Source: Bacillus sp. FJAT-26390 (GTDB lineage: Bacteria; Bacillota; Bacilli; Paenibacillales; Paenibacillaceae). Taken from it: a stretch of 64,000 bases of DNA. Location: assembly GCF_001682865.1 (NCBI RefSeq), contig NZ_MAQX01000034.1, positions 351,569 through 415,568 of the forward strand, written 5' to 3'. The notes under the pieces are model-generated. The model was not told where the DNA came from. It did no database searches and worked only from the letters and a program-made list of their open reading frames with translations. The position numbers and the translations under genes were made by a program. Below are positions 44,236 to 53,167 of this stretch, piece after piece; position 1 is the stretch's first letter; every line of letters starts with the position of its first letter.

Positions 44236-44532
44236 TTAATCCTCTAGTTTGCAAATACCGTCCAAATATAGAAGTGGGTTATCTTCTTTTTGGTCCACTG
44301 AGATAGGGGTTGATTCGTTTGGGGCGCTTGCCAGGTATTGGACAATGATTCCATTGACGATCGCTTGCACGGTCATATGCTGCACATCGGCGATTGCTTT
44401 CAGCTCAACATAATATTGCGGATTAAGTTCTATCGTACCTTCTTCTTCTTCTTGTTCTTCATTTCTTGAGGAAATGAATTCGGAAGCGGTAGACTTCGCT
44501 TTTTCGATAAAGCGTTTGTAATTATTCACCAT
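44236..44532 (-). CDS. Candidate antitoxin of PIN-domain toxin
   Basis: A 98-residue protein. The N-terminal part is basic, followed by an acidic run (NEEQEEEEG); the middle reads IELNPQYYVELKAIADVQHM, then VQAIVNGIIVQYL, compatible with a ribbon-helix-helix DNA-binding fold. It is encoded directly upstream of the PIN protein, the usual antitoxin-first order. AAGGAGTGAATC precedes the ATG. Confidence 0.65.
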   Translation of the reverse strand: MVNNYKRFIEKAKSTASEFISSRNEEQEEEEGTIELNPQYYVELKAIADVQHMTVQAIVNGIIVQYLASAPNESTPISVDQKEDNPLLYLDGICKLED

Positions 44533-44612
44533 CGTGATTCACTCCTTATGCATAGCTTTTATAAAGATTCGTCTAATTTTGTCGATTCAAGGGGGTAATA
44601 TCGGGTGGAAAG

Positions 44613-44939
44613 CTAGCTTCTGGCTTTTAATCTGTAAGCAGCATAAGCTATTGTAAAAACAATCATGCTGCCGACTGTGTTAATAACAAGATAAGGCTTA
44701 ACGTAGCCGGAACAGTAAAAGGGTAGTTCTTCGCACAATAGCTCAAAGCCCGCGGACGGAAACTCGTGTCCATACCATGGGAAACCTTTAGCCATCAAAT
44801 TTGCCAATAAAGCAATGCCTAGTTTATCCACTGCTTGCGTTAAAAAGTAAAGCATTGTATACGTCGCCGCTATAATAAAAGTTTGTTTTATGAGAGTCCC
44901 TACAACTGTCGAGAGTCTATTCATTAAAGAAATACGCAT
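44613..44939 (-). CDS. Small membrane protein, unknown
   Basis: A 108-residue protein with two hydrophobic segments (about residues 16-48 and 83-103). The loop between them contains two Cys and many aromatic residues (FPWYGHEFPSAGF). AAGGAG lies 8 nt before the ATG. It could be cotranscribed with the toxin-antitoxin pair 80 nt downstream. Not recognised. Confidence 0.6.
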   Translation of the reverse strand: MRISLMNRLSTVVGTLIKQTFIIAATYTMLYFLTQAVDKLGIALLANLMAKGFPWYGHEFPSAGFELLCEELPFYCSGYVKPYLVINTVGSMIVFTIAYAAYRLKARS

Positions 44940-45027
44940 ACATTTTTCTCCTTATACTGAAACCATCTATTTTGATAATATTTCCAATTACAAGACGTTT
45001 GTATTCCCCCTTTTGTTTCAAAAAAGA

Positions 45028-45073
45028 AAAAGACTTCCGAAAAGCTCGAATAACGAGTTTATCGGAAGTCTTT
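45028..45073. terminator. Terminator of carboxylase/hydrolase operon
   Basis: Stem AAAGACTTCCGA / TCGGAAGTCTTT with an inner AGCTCG/CGAGTTT hairpin. Confidence 0.9.
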
Positions 45074-45074
45074 A

Positions 45075-46931
45075 TTATACTTGCGGAATATGGCGCCAGC
45101 CGCCGTATGCGGTAATGTCCTCTGCATTCGCAGCAGCATATGCTTCACAGACGAAGCCGGATACCTCTGAACCATCATTCAGCTCAACCTTGCCAATGCC
45201 TAGCGGCGCCGGAATTAAAGAGGTAAACGTTCCGAAGGCTGCCGGAGACATTTCCCAAAGCTCGAGCTCAATGGATGCGCCGCCCTGCAATTGCTTGATC
45301 ATGCCTGGCTTCGCTGGCGTCGTCGGCAGCTTCACCAGTTTATAGCGTGGTGCCGATCTCGCTTCGCGTATGAAGCGCGCATGGAGTCCATTCATTTGCT
45401 TCTCAAGCGGATAACCTCGCATATGCAAGCCGCAAACCGCAACGACGATCATCTCTTCAACAGGATCCGAGGCAGCTCCAATTTCATTTGCCGATGTCTG
45501 CGCGGTCAAAGCCAACGTATCATCCACGACTGCCTGCGCATTTTCATTTCCGGCAGCATTTCCCGCTTCAACAGTTCGCTCACCTTCATTCACGAACGAA
45601 CGCGCAGCTTCGTTAATAAGATGCTCATTCTCAGCAAGCGCAAACAGCGTAATGCCAAATGGCAGCCACTCATCTGCCAGGCCTGCCGGTACAGCTACCG
45701 CACACAAATCGAGTAGGTTGCAGTGGTTTGTGTAGCGTCCCATATCGCTATTTGTGCGAATCGGGTCCTGCCACACCTGCTCGCGCGTCCATGTTCCGCC
45801 GCAGGTCGGCATGACGAGCACCGCATCCTGCAGCAGCTTTCGCGCTTCAAGCTTATAAGCCTGCAGCTTATGCAAGGCGCTGAATACCGAAGTCGCATCA
45901 TGCCTTGCCGCAGCGCCCGAGCGCAATATTTGTTCCGTCACAGGAAAGGCAGCATTCGGATTCGCTTCAATAAAATCTTTTAAATCCGCCCAGCGCTCCG
46001 CTACCCACGGACCATCATACAAAATAGCTGCCGCATCCGAAAATAACTCGTAATCCACATACGCAATCGGAATGTTTAATTGCTCTATACGTTTCACCGC
46101 AGCTTGCCAAGCGTCCTCGTATTTCTCTGCGAAAGGTCCATAGAAATCTACCGGCTGCTTCGGCAAACAGATTTTGGCTGGCAGCCCAGCCTCTTGCCTC
46201 GGCACGTAACGCGACCAAGGGTCATTCTCGTCAATGCCTCTAGCAATGCTATCCACGACAAGCGCATCCTCCAAGCTATTCGCAAACACGGTCACGCAGT
46301 CAAGGCTGGCGCAAGCAGGCACAACGCCCTTCACCGGCCATGAGCCGAGACTTGGCTTATAGCCGACAATCTCATTAAGCGCAGCCGGCACCCGTCCTGA
46401 GCCAGCCGTATCCGTCCCTAACGAAAATACAGCTTGGCCGCGGGCTACTGCAACGGCCGAGCCGGAGCTCGAACCGCCGCTTATCAGCTCGGGACGAAGC
46501 GAATTATGCGCTTCGCCATAAGGGCTGCGAGTGCCGACAAGCCCGGTCGCGAACTGGTCTAGGTTCGTTTTGCCAAGCGGAATAGCTCCTGCCGCGACAA
46601 GCCGCTCCACGACAGACGCATGCTCCTGCGGCGTATATGCGAAAGTCTCGCAGCCAGCCGTCGTTGGAACGCCAGCTACATCGATATTGTCCTTGATCGC
46701 AAACGGGATGCCCCAAAGCGGAGCATCAGCAGGGTCAAGTCCAGCTAGCCTTTCCAAATAAGGCTTAATCGAAGCCATAGACGGAGGCGTAATCCAAATA
46801 TTCATGCCTGCATCTGATATTGACCGCTGCACGATTTCCGCTATGACATCCTCCGGCGTCAACAACCCGCTCGCATAGCTCTCCCTTAACCACCCAACCG
46901 TCAATTGAAGTGGAATCGCTGCCTTCTTCAT
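45075..46931 (-). CDS. atzF: Allophanate hydrolase
   Basis: A 618-residue enzyme. The amidase-signature domain (about 1-450) has the Lys in FAIKDNIDVAG and the Ser-cisSer-Lys triad region GGSSSGSAVAVARG and DTAGSGRVPAAL. The C-terminal domain (about 485-618) is the AtzF type. It hydrolyses allophanate to ammonia and CO2, the last step after carboxylation. Its ATG overlaps the carboxylase stop by four bases. It is the terminal gene of the operon, before a strong terminator. Confidence 0.92.
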   Translation of the reverse strand: MKKAAIPLQLTVGWLRESYASGLLTPEDVIAEIVQRSISDAGMNIWITPPSMASIKPYLERLAGLDPADAPLWGIPFAIKDNIDVAGVPTTAGCETFAYTPQEHASVVERLVAAGAIPLGKTNLDQFATGLVGTRSPYGEAHNSLRPELISGGSSSGSAVAVARGQAVFSLGTDTAGSGRVPAALNEIVGYKPSLGSWPVKGVVPACASLDCVTVFANSLEDALVVDSIARGIDENDPWSRYVPRQEAGLPAKICLPKQPVDFYGPFAEKYEDAWQAAVKRIEQLNIPIAYVDYELFSDAAAILYDGPWVAERWADLKDFIEANPNAAFPVTEQILRSGAAARHDATSVFSALHKLQAYKLEARKLLQDAVLVMPTCGGTWTREQVWQDPIRTNSDMGRYTNHCNLLDLCAVAVPAGLADEWLPFGITLFALAENEHLINEAARSFVNEGERTVEAGNAAGNENAQAVVDDTLALTAQTSANEIGAASDPVEEMIVVAVCGLHMRGYPLEKQMNGLHARFIREARSAPRYKLVKLPTTPAKPGMIKQLQGGASIELELWEMSPAAFGTFTSLIPAPLGIGKVELNDGSEVSGFVCEAYAAANAEDITAYGGWRHIPQV

Positions 46932-49900
46932 ACGACCGCCTCCATTTCCTTATGCTGCAAAATCCCCACGATCAGCTGGCCCGTATGCACCTGGTCGCCC
47001 GGCTCTACATGGACGGAGCATACGACGCCGTCGCATGACGCTTGCTGTGAAAATTCCATTTTCATGCTTTCTACGATAAGCAACGTATCGCCCTTCTTCA
47101 CCTGTTCGCCAACGCCAACGAGCACCTTCCACACGCTGCCCGGCATCGTGCACCGAATCGCTGCCGCGCCCTCCTGCAATTGCTCCTCCTGCTCAACCCG
47201 CGCCGGCTCATGCTCCGCCACATACTCGGCAAGGCCAAGCTCCTTCCAGCTTTCGCGCTCCGCTTGGAAAGAGGCTTGCTGCTTCTCCTTGAACGCCGCG
47301 GCGCTCTCTTCAATGGAGCCTAAAAAGTTCAAATATTCACCAAGGTCAAACGTTGTTTCGGTAATGTCCGCTTCATACCTGCCGCGCAGGAAGTCCTCGC
47401 GAAGCTTCAGCAGCTCATCTGCTTCCACCGGATAAAATTGAATTTGGTCAAAAAACCGCAGCAGCCATGGCTTGCCAGGCTTAAAGCTCTCCGTGCTGCG
47501 CAGCCGGTTCCACATTTGAATCGTCCGTCCAACGAATTGGTAGCCGCCCGGACCCTCCATACCGTAAACGCACATGTACGCGCCGCCGATGCCAACCGCA
47601 TTTTCCGGCGTCCATGTCCGTGCCGGATTGTATTTTGTCGTCACAAGGCGGTGACGCGGATCAACCGGCGTTGCTACCGGAGCGCCTAGGTATACGTCGC
47701 CCAAGCCAAGCACAAGATAGTTCGCTTCGTATACGATCTTTTGCACCTCTTCTATACTTTCCAGCCCGTTAATTCGCCTAATAAACTCGATATTGCTTGG
47801 GCACCAAGGGGCGTCCGGCCGAACGGTTTGCTGATAGCGGTCAATCGCCAGCTGCGTTGCCGGATCATCCCATGAAAGCGGCAAACGAACGATCCGCGAC
47901 GGTACTTGAATGGTCTCCAAAGGCGGCAGCGAGCTGTCCAGCTCCAAAATCATTTTACATGCCTCGCTTACCGTAATTTTGGAGCGGTCAATATGCACCT
48001 GCAAGGAGCGAATGCCCGGCGTCAAATCCAGCACCGGAATTTTTCCCGATTGCTCGATTGCTTGCATCAGCGCATGCGCTTGGAAGCGCAGCAGCAGGTC
48101 AAGCTCCAAATCGCCGTACTCCACAAGCAGGTTCTCATCACCGCTGCAGCGGATTTTGATCGGGAATCTACGGCCTTCTACCTCGTTGACAAGCAGCGGA
48201 TAATCCGGCGTCAAAGCCGATGCCAGTTCCGAAAGCTCCGCGGAAGGCAAGCCTTCACGAGCCGAGCCGCCAATGGCCAGCAAATTGCGCTCTTGCACAT
48301 CGCGCAGCTCATCCGCTTCTTCAAGCGTCAGCAGCCGGAAGCGCACCTTATCGCCGGCATGCAGCTGGCCGATTTTCCAAAACTGCGCCGAAGCCGTCGT
48401 CACCGGACATACGAAGCCGCCCAGACTCGGCCCATCCGGACCAAGCAGAATCGGCATGTCGCCCGTCAAATCAAGCGTTCCGATCGCATACGCATTGTCA
48501 TGGATATTCGAAGGGTGAAGCCCAGCTTCCCCTCCATCCTCCCGCGTCCATAGCGGAGCAGGGCCAATCAAGCGAACCCCGGTGCGAGAGCTGTTAAAAT
48601 GAACCTCGTAAGCCGTCTCCGCAAGCTGCTTCAAATATTCCGGCTTCAAAAACTCCCCCGTGCAGTGGGGGCCGGGAATGACCCCAATCGTCCACTCGCG
48701 CGTCATTTGCGGTCGTTCGCTCGGAGCAAGCTCAATCAAAACAGCAGGCTCTGCCGCTTTGTTCACGCCAAGCACATCGCCTGCGCGCAGCGCGCGTCCG
48801 CCATGGCCGCCAAACCCGCCAAGCGTAAAGGTCGCCGCGCTTCCAAGAATCCGCGGCATATCGAAGCCGCCGGCAACGAGCAAATACGTGCGGAGGCCTA
48901 CTCGCGCTTCCCCAAAGCTAAGCACCTGACCGCGGTCCGCATAGGTCGGCTTATAAAGCTCAACCTTAGCGCCGTCCAGCTCCGCTCCCATATCCGCGCC
49001 GGTTACACAGAACCATGCGCCGCTGCGGAATTTATAAGCGCCGCCGCGCAGCGTTAGCTCAAGTCCAGCCGCCTGATCATCATTGCCGAGCAATTTATTG
49101 CCGATTCGGAACGAGTAAGGGTCCATCGGCCCGCAAGGCGGAACGCCAACATCCCAGTGGCCGACCCGACCCGGCCAATCCTGAACGGTCGTCTGCACGC
49201 CACCGTCAACGACTTCGAGCGCATGCTCGGCAGGCTCAAAGCCATTTAGCAGCTGCGTGTAGACATTGCCGCTCGTTACCTCCTCATCGCCAAGCAGCGC
49301 TTGCAAATACTGCAGGTTTGTCGTAATGCCGTACATGCGGGTTTCGCTAAGCGCTTGAATCAGCTTATTGATCGCTTCCTCGCGGTTTGCGCCATGAACG
49401 ATAATTTTAGCAAGCATCGGATCATAAAGCGTCGTCACCGTAAGCCCGTCTCTAACCCAAAACTCATTGCGGGCATTTTCGGAAAATACCGCTTGATCAA
49501 GCTGCCCCGCGCTTGGACGAAAGTTTTGCAAGCAGTCCTCTGCGTATATACGTGCCTGAATGCTGTGTCCGACTGGCGCTTTCACGAGCGACTGCAAACC
49601 CGTAAGCTCATTTGCCGCTTCCCGGACCATCCACTCCACTAAATCAACGCCGAGCACCTCTTCCGTTACGCCATGCTCCACCTGCAGCCTCGTATTTACT
49701 TCCAGAAAATAAAACTCGGAGGTTTCCGGATCATACAAATATTCCACCGTACCCGCGCTGCGATAGCCGGCTTCCGCCGCAAGGCGCTTCGAGGATTCGA
49801 ACATCGCATTTCGAACCTCATCCGACAGATTTGGCGCAGGGCTTTCCTCAATGACCTTCTGATTGCGTCTCTGAATCGAGCAGTCACGCTCGCCCAGCGT

Positions 49901-50563
49901 TACGACCTCGCCATAGCCGTTGCCGAATATCTGCACCTCTACATGGCGCGCCCTCGCAATATATTTCTCCAGAAACAAGCCGCCGTTTTTGAAGTTCGTT
50001 TCCGCCAAATGCTTCACGCCATCGTAGGCTGCGCGCAGCGATTCCTCGTCCGCGCATACCCGCATCCCGATGCCGCCGCCGCCCGCCGTACTCTTCAAAA
50101 TAACCGGATATCCGATTTGCGCGGCCTGTACAAGCGCTTCTTCAAGCTCCGTAATCAGCGCCGTGCCCGGTAGCAGCGGAACGCCTGCGCGCTCGGCAAT
50201 TTCCCGCGCCGAATGCTTGAGGCCGAACATTTCCATCTGCTCCGGCGTCGGACCGATAAAGACGATGCCATGCTCGCGGCAAGCGCGGGCGAAGTCAGCA
50301 TTTTCGCTAAGGAAGCCGTACCCTGGATGTATAGCCTGCGCTCCCGTCTCAAGCGCCGTTTGCAGAATGAGCTCCGCGTTCAAATAGCTTTCTTTAGCAG
50401 CGCCATCCCCAATCAGAACGGCTTCATCCGCTTGATCGACATGCAGGCTGTCTTGATCGGCTGCGGTATAAACAGCAACGGAGGTTATGCCAAGCTTGCG
50501 CAAGGTGCGCTCTATGCGGACGGCGATTGCGCCGCGGTTTGCAATCAATACTTTCGTGAACAT
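46928..50563 (-). CDS. Urea/guanidine carboxylase (biotin-dependent)
   Basis: A 1211-residue biotin-dependent enzyme. An N-terminal biotin carboxylase domain (about 1-445; GGGGIGMRVC and EVNTRLQVEHGVTEE) is followed by KipA- and KipI-like carboxyltransferase domains (about 455-1060) and a C-terminal biotinyl domain with ESMKMEF. Classed as urea carboxylase by sequence, but guanidine-I riboswitches and DUF1989 partners make guanidine the more likely substrate, as shown for related operons. Product would be carboxyguanidine, deiminated to allophanate. Confidence 0.9.
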   Translation of the reverse strand: MFTKVLIANRGAIAVRIERTLRKLGITSVAVYTAADQDSLHVDQADEAVLIGDGAAKESYLNAELILQTALETGAQAIHPGYGFLSENADFARACREHGIVFIGPTPEQMEMFGLKHSAREIAERAGVPLLPGTALITELEEALVQAAQIGYPVILKSTAGGGGIGMRVCADEESLRAAYDGVKHLAETNFKNGGLFLEKYIARARHVEVQIFGNGYGEVVTLGERDCSIQRRNQKVIEESPAPNLSDEVRNAMFESSKRLAAEAGYRSAGTVEYLYDPETSEFYFLEVNTRLQVEHGVTEEVLGVDLVEWMVREAANELTGLQSLVKAPVGHSIQARIYAEDCLQNFRPSAGQLDQAVFSENARNEFWVRDGLTVTTLYDPMLAKIIVHGANREEAINKLIQALSETRMYGITTNLQYLQALLGDEEVTSGNVYTQLLNGFEPAEHALEVVDGGVQTTVQDWPGRVGHWDVGVPPCGPMDPYSFRIGNKLLGNDDQAAGLELTLRGGAYKFRSGAWFCVTGADMGAELDGAKVELYKPTYADRGQVLSFGEARVGLRTYLLVAGGFDMPRILGSAATFTLGGFGGHGGRALRAGDVLGVNKAAEPAVLIELAPSERPQMTREWTIGVIPGPHCTGEFLKPEYLKQLAETAYEVHFNSSRTGVRLIGPAPLWTREDGGEAGLHPSNIHDNAYAIGTLDLTGDMPILLGPDGPSLGGFVCPVTTASAQFWKIGQLHAGDKVRFRLLTLEEADELRDVQERNLLAIGGSAREGLPSAELSELASALTPDYPLLVNEVEGRRFPIKIRCSGDENLLVEYGDLELDLLLRFQAHALMQAIEQSGKIPVLDLTPGIRSLQVHIDRSKITVSEACKMILELDSSLPPLETIQVPSRIVRLPLSWDDPATQLAIDRYQQTVRPDAPWCPSNIEFIRRINGLESIEEVQKIVYEANYLVLGLGDVYLGAPVATPVDPRHRLVTTKYNPARTWTPENAVGIGGAYMCVYGMEGPGGYQFVGRTIQMWNRLRSTESFKPGKPWLLRFFDQIQFYPVEADELLKLREDFLRGRYEADITETTFDLGEYLNFLGSIEESAAAFKEKQQASFQAERESWKELGLAEYVAEHEPARVEQEEQLQEGAAAIRCTMPGSVWKVLVGVGEQVKKGDTLLIVESMKMEFSQQASCDGVVCSVHVEPGDQVHTGQLIVGILQHKEMEAVV

Positions 50564-50617
50564 GGTAACCTCTCCTCGCCAATGATTTTTCTCTAATTTC
50601 TTAGCGCATATATGACT

Positions 50618-51268
50618 CTATTGCTCCCAAACGAGCACCCGAACCGGCGTTGGATTATAAGCATTGCACGGGTTGTTAAGCTGCGGACAATTGCTGAGCA
50701 GCACCGTTGTGCGGCAAAGTGATTCAAGCTCTACGTAGGCGCCAGGCGAGGATACGCCATCCGCAAATTGCAGGCCGCCGTCAGCCGTAACCGGCACGTT
50801 CATGAAAAAATTAATATTCGGAGCCAAATCCCGCTTCGTATAATTTCCATTCCGCTTTGCCAGCTGCAGCATGAACGTATCGCGGCAGTTATGCATGTGA
50901 AGCTTGTCATGCGAGTAGCGAACGGTATTGCTCTCCGCCGAGCATGAGCCGCCGACCGTATCATGCCGACCGCATGTATCCGCAATAATCTTCAGCATTT
51001 CCTTGCCCGACTCCGAGAGCAGCACCGTGCCTGTCGTCAAATAGATGTTGCCTTGACCGGCGATCGTCGCTACCGCGCTGTAATGATCCTCCGGATGGTC
51101 CGCATCATAGAATAATGTGTCCGCTGCTTGATTGCCGTCCAAATCAACGATTCGCAGCACTTGGCCCGGCTCCAGATCATACATCCAGCCGTCACCGGCT
51201 GCTATCACTTCATCGTATATGGCATCCTCTGCCTTACGCGGGCTTTCCACTCGATTAAAAACAGACAT
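50618..51268 (-). CDS. DUF1989 protein (carboxyguanidine deiminase subunit type)
   Basis: A 216-residue protein of the urea-carboxylase-associated DUF1989 family: RIVDLDGNQAADTLFYDADH near residue 45 and SCSAESNTVRYSH near 107 with likely metal-binding Cys/His, and INFFMNVPVTADG. Together with its neighbour it would remove an amino group from carboxyguanidine. It starts 33 nt after the first DUF1989 gene and ends 54 nt before the carboxylase. Confidence 0.88.
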   Translation of the reverse strand: MSVFNRVESPRKAEDAIYDEVIAAGDGWMYDLEPGQVLRIVDLDGNQAADTLFYDADHPEDHYSAVATIAGQGNIYLTTGTVLLSESGKEMLKIIADTCGRHDTVGGSCSAESNTVRYSHDKLHMHNCRDTFMLQLAKRNGNYTKRDLAPNINFFMNVPVTADGGLQFADGVSSPGAYVELESLCRTTVLLSNCPQLNNPCNAYNPTPVRVLVWEQ

Positions 51269-51301
51269 CTGTCATTCCTCCTATTCAATGTTTAATAAGC
51301 T

Positions 51302-52021
51302 CTATAGGCCTTGCAGCAAATAATACTGCTGCGTATTTTCATAGGCGCGCCGGTTCTCCGGACGGTAGTTTAAACAATAGTCATCATCCGCGACCGACTC
51401 CGCATCCAGCACCTCGATTTGAACAGGCACCGATGGATACTTGCTGCTTGGATCAAGCGGGTTAGGCGTATTAGACAGCACCAGCAGCACATCCATATCG
51501 GTTCTCAGCGTTACCGCCGCACCAGCGCGGCAGTGCTCTGAGCTAAAGTGCATCGTGCCCTGCTCATCACAAAATACTTTGGAGAACAGATTCACGACGG
51601 GAACAAGATCCCTCACGCCGAGTCCATTTCGCACCAGCTCGACTGCAAAATTTTCTTGCCCGCTGTGCAGCCATTCATTTCGCAGCTCCTGATAGGTGGT
51701 CTTGCCATATTTGGCATCCGTTGCAGCGCGGCTCGTATAGCCGCAAATCGTATCATGCCAGCCGAGCTCATCGTCCACGATGCTCGCAAGCGATCTGCCG
51801 TTATCGCTCATGAGCATATTCCCTTTGGCTAGATGTGAGGTATATTGCGCTTTTAGCGTATCCGGCATATTGTAGCGTTCCGTCAAATCCTTCGCATTGT
51901 ACAAAAGAACGGACACATTCGCTCCCGCCTCAAGCGCGGTGAACCTTAGCAATCTCCCTCGACTAATCGTTCCTGACCATTTGCCGCCTGGGCGGATGGT
52001 TGTGCTCCAAATGCTGCTCAT
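51302..52021 (-). CDS. DUF1989 protein (second carboxyguanidine deiminase subunit type)
   Basis: A 239-residue DUF1989 paralogue: RLLRFTALEAGANVSVLLYN, then GWHDTICGYTSRAATDAKYG and VNLFSKVFCDEQG. It is the first gene after a guanidine-I riboswitch. The ATG at 52019-52021 follows GAGGGGG by 8 nt; the open frame to 52132 runs back into the riboswitch terminator and is not used. The deiminase role is known for such pairs in guanidine operons. Confidence 0.88.
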   Translation of the reverse strand: MSSIWSTTIRPGGKWSGTISRGRLLRFTALEAGANVSVLLYNAKDLTERYNMPDTLKAQYTSHLAKGNMLMSDNGRSLASIVDDELGWHDTICGYTSRAATDAKYGKTTYQELRNEWLHSGQENFAVELVRNGLGVRDLVPVVNLFSKVFCDEQGTMHFSSEHCRAGAAVTLRTDMDVLLVLSNTPNPLDPSSKYPSVPVQIEVLDAESVADDDYCLNYRPENRRAYENTQQYYLLQGL

Positions 52022-52062
52022 CCTTGGTTCCCCCTCAATAAATGTTGGTGTTAAAAATAAAG

Positions 52063-52265
52063 AAAGCCCGGGAGAGTAGTCTCCCAGGCTTTTATCCTTC
52101 CGTGTACTATAGCGGGCTAAGCTGTAAAACAACCGCCCTGCTATATGCCGTCTCTCGGACCAGGCCTGCTTAACAACCGGCGATTCCTTTCATCAAAAGG
52201 AGTGCGCCTGTGCTAACCAGCGGAACCCTAGACAGCTTGTCGTCCTCAATGGCAATCATGAGAAC
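52063..52265 (-). ncRNA. Guanidine-I riboswitch (ykkC) with terminator
   Basis: On the minus strand the ykkC core is visible: TGTCTAGGGTTCCGC (about 52219-52233) and TGGTCCGAGAGACGGC (about 52147-52162). They are followed by a terminator, GCCTGGGAG / CTCCCGGGC then TTTCTTTATTTTT (about 52063-52092). Guanidine binding should prevent termination and turn on the deiminase/carboxylase/hydrolase operon. Confidence 0.92.
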
Positions 52266-52302
52266 CTATATTTTGTTGTGATGTTTCCTTACGTTTAATC
52301 GG

Positions 52303-52343
52303 AGTATAATAGTGATTCACCGATTTTGTCAATTGTTATGTCA
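52303..52343 (-). promoter_or_regulatory. Promoter of deiminase operon with GlnR/TnrA-like site
   Basis: Minus strand TTGACA (52327-52332), 18 nt, TATACT (52303-52308). Over the -35, 52327-52343 reads TGTCAATTGTTATGTCA on the plus strand, one key mismatch to TGTNAN7TNACA of GlnR/TnrA. Confidence 0.55.
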
Positions 52344-52360
52344 GGTATCGTTACGCAATG

Positions 52361-53161
52361 TTATGCCCAAGGAAACAGACGACGATTTAGAAAAGCAAAC
52401 ACCCGGTCGCTTACAAGGCCCAGCAAGCCGATTACGATAATGCCAACAAATATTTCATCGGTATTCAGAAACCGCTGCGCCTTCATAATCTGATAGCCAA
52501 GCCCGCTGCTTACGGCTACGAGCTCCGCTACGACAAGATAGGTCCATGCCCATCCGAGAATAAGACGAAGCGTGTTCATCAGCTGAGGCTGGATCGCCGG
52601 TATAATCACGGTTTCAATCGCCTTCCATCTGCTCGCTCCAAGCGTAAAGGATGCATGCAGCAGATCATGCGGTACGCGCCTTGTAATATCCGACACCATC
52701 AGCACGAGCTGGAAGAAGCAGCCGATGAAAATTAACAGCACCTTTGCCCATTCGCCGATTCCCGCCCACACCATAATAAGCGGAATGAAAGCAACCGCCG
52801 GCATATACCGGATAAATTCCATCGACGGCTCCACGAAGGCTTCCCCGTACTTAAACGTTCCGGCGAACAATCCGATCGGAATGGCGATCACGCAGGCCAA
52901 CAAGAATCCGGCTGTAACCCTGAATACGCTAATGCCGATATGTCCCCAGTATTCCGGGCTGCCAAGATTTAAAATAAGCTGAATAAGCACGGCATGCGGC
53001 TTCGGCAAAAAGATCGGGCTAACCGTCTCCGTGTAGCTAAGCAGCGACCAAATGCCAAGCAGCAAGACGAAGGAGAAACCCGCCGTTACGGCAAACGGCT
53101 TTGGGCCGATGTCTTTAAAAATTTGAAATTTATACTTTTTACGTCGTATTGGCGTCCCCAT
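52361..53161 (-). CDS. ABC transporter permease, NitT/TauT type (guanidine-associated)
   Basis: A 266-residue permease with about six helices. The cytoplasmic EAA loop (HASFTLGASRWKAIETVIIP) that docks an ATPase is present. It starts 6 nt after the binding-protein gene and is probably translationally coupled. This family usually works with a SsuB/TauB-like ATPase, but none is encoded here. Confidence 0.88.
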   Translation of the reverse strand: MGTPIRRKKYKFQIFKDIGPKPFAVTAGFSFVLLLGIWSLLSYTETVSPIFLPKPHAVLIQLILNLGSPEYWGHIGISVFRVTAGFLLACVIAIPIGLFAGTFKYGEAFVEPSMEFIRYMPAVAFIPLIMVWAGIGEWAKVLLIFIGCFFQLVLMVSDITRRVPHDLLHASFTLGASRWKAIETVIIPAIQPQLMNTLRLILGWAWTYLVVAELVAVSSGLGYQIMKAQRFLNTDEIFVGIIVIGLLGLVSDRVFAFLNRRLFPWA

Positions 53162-53167
53162 CGCTTA

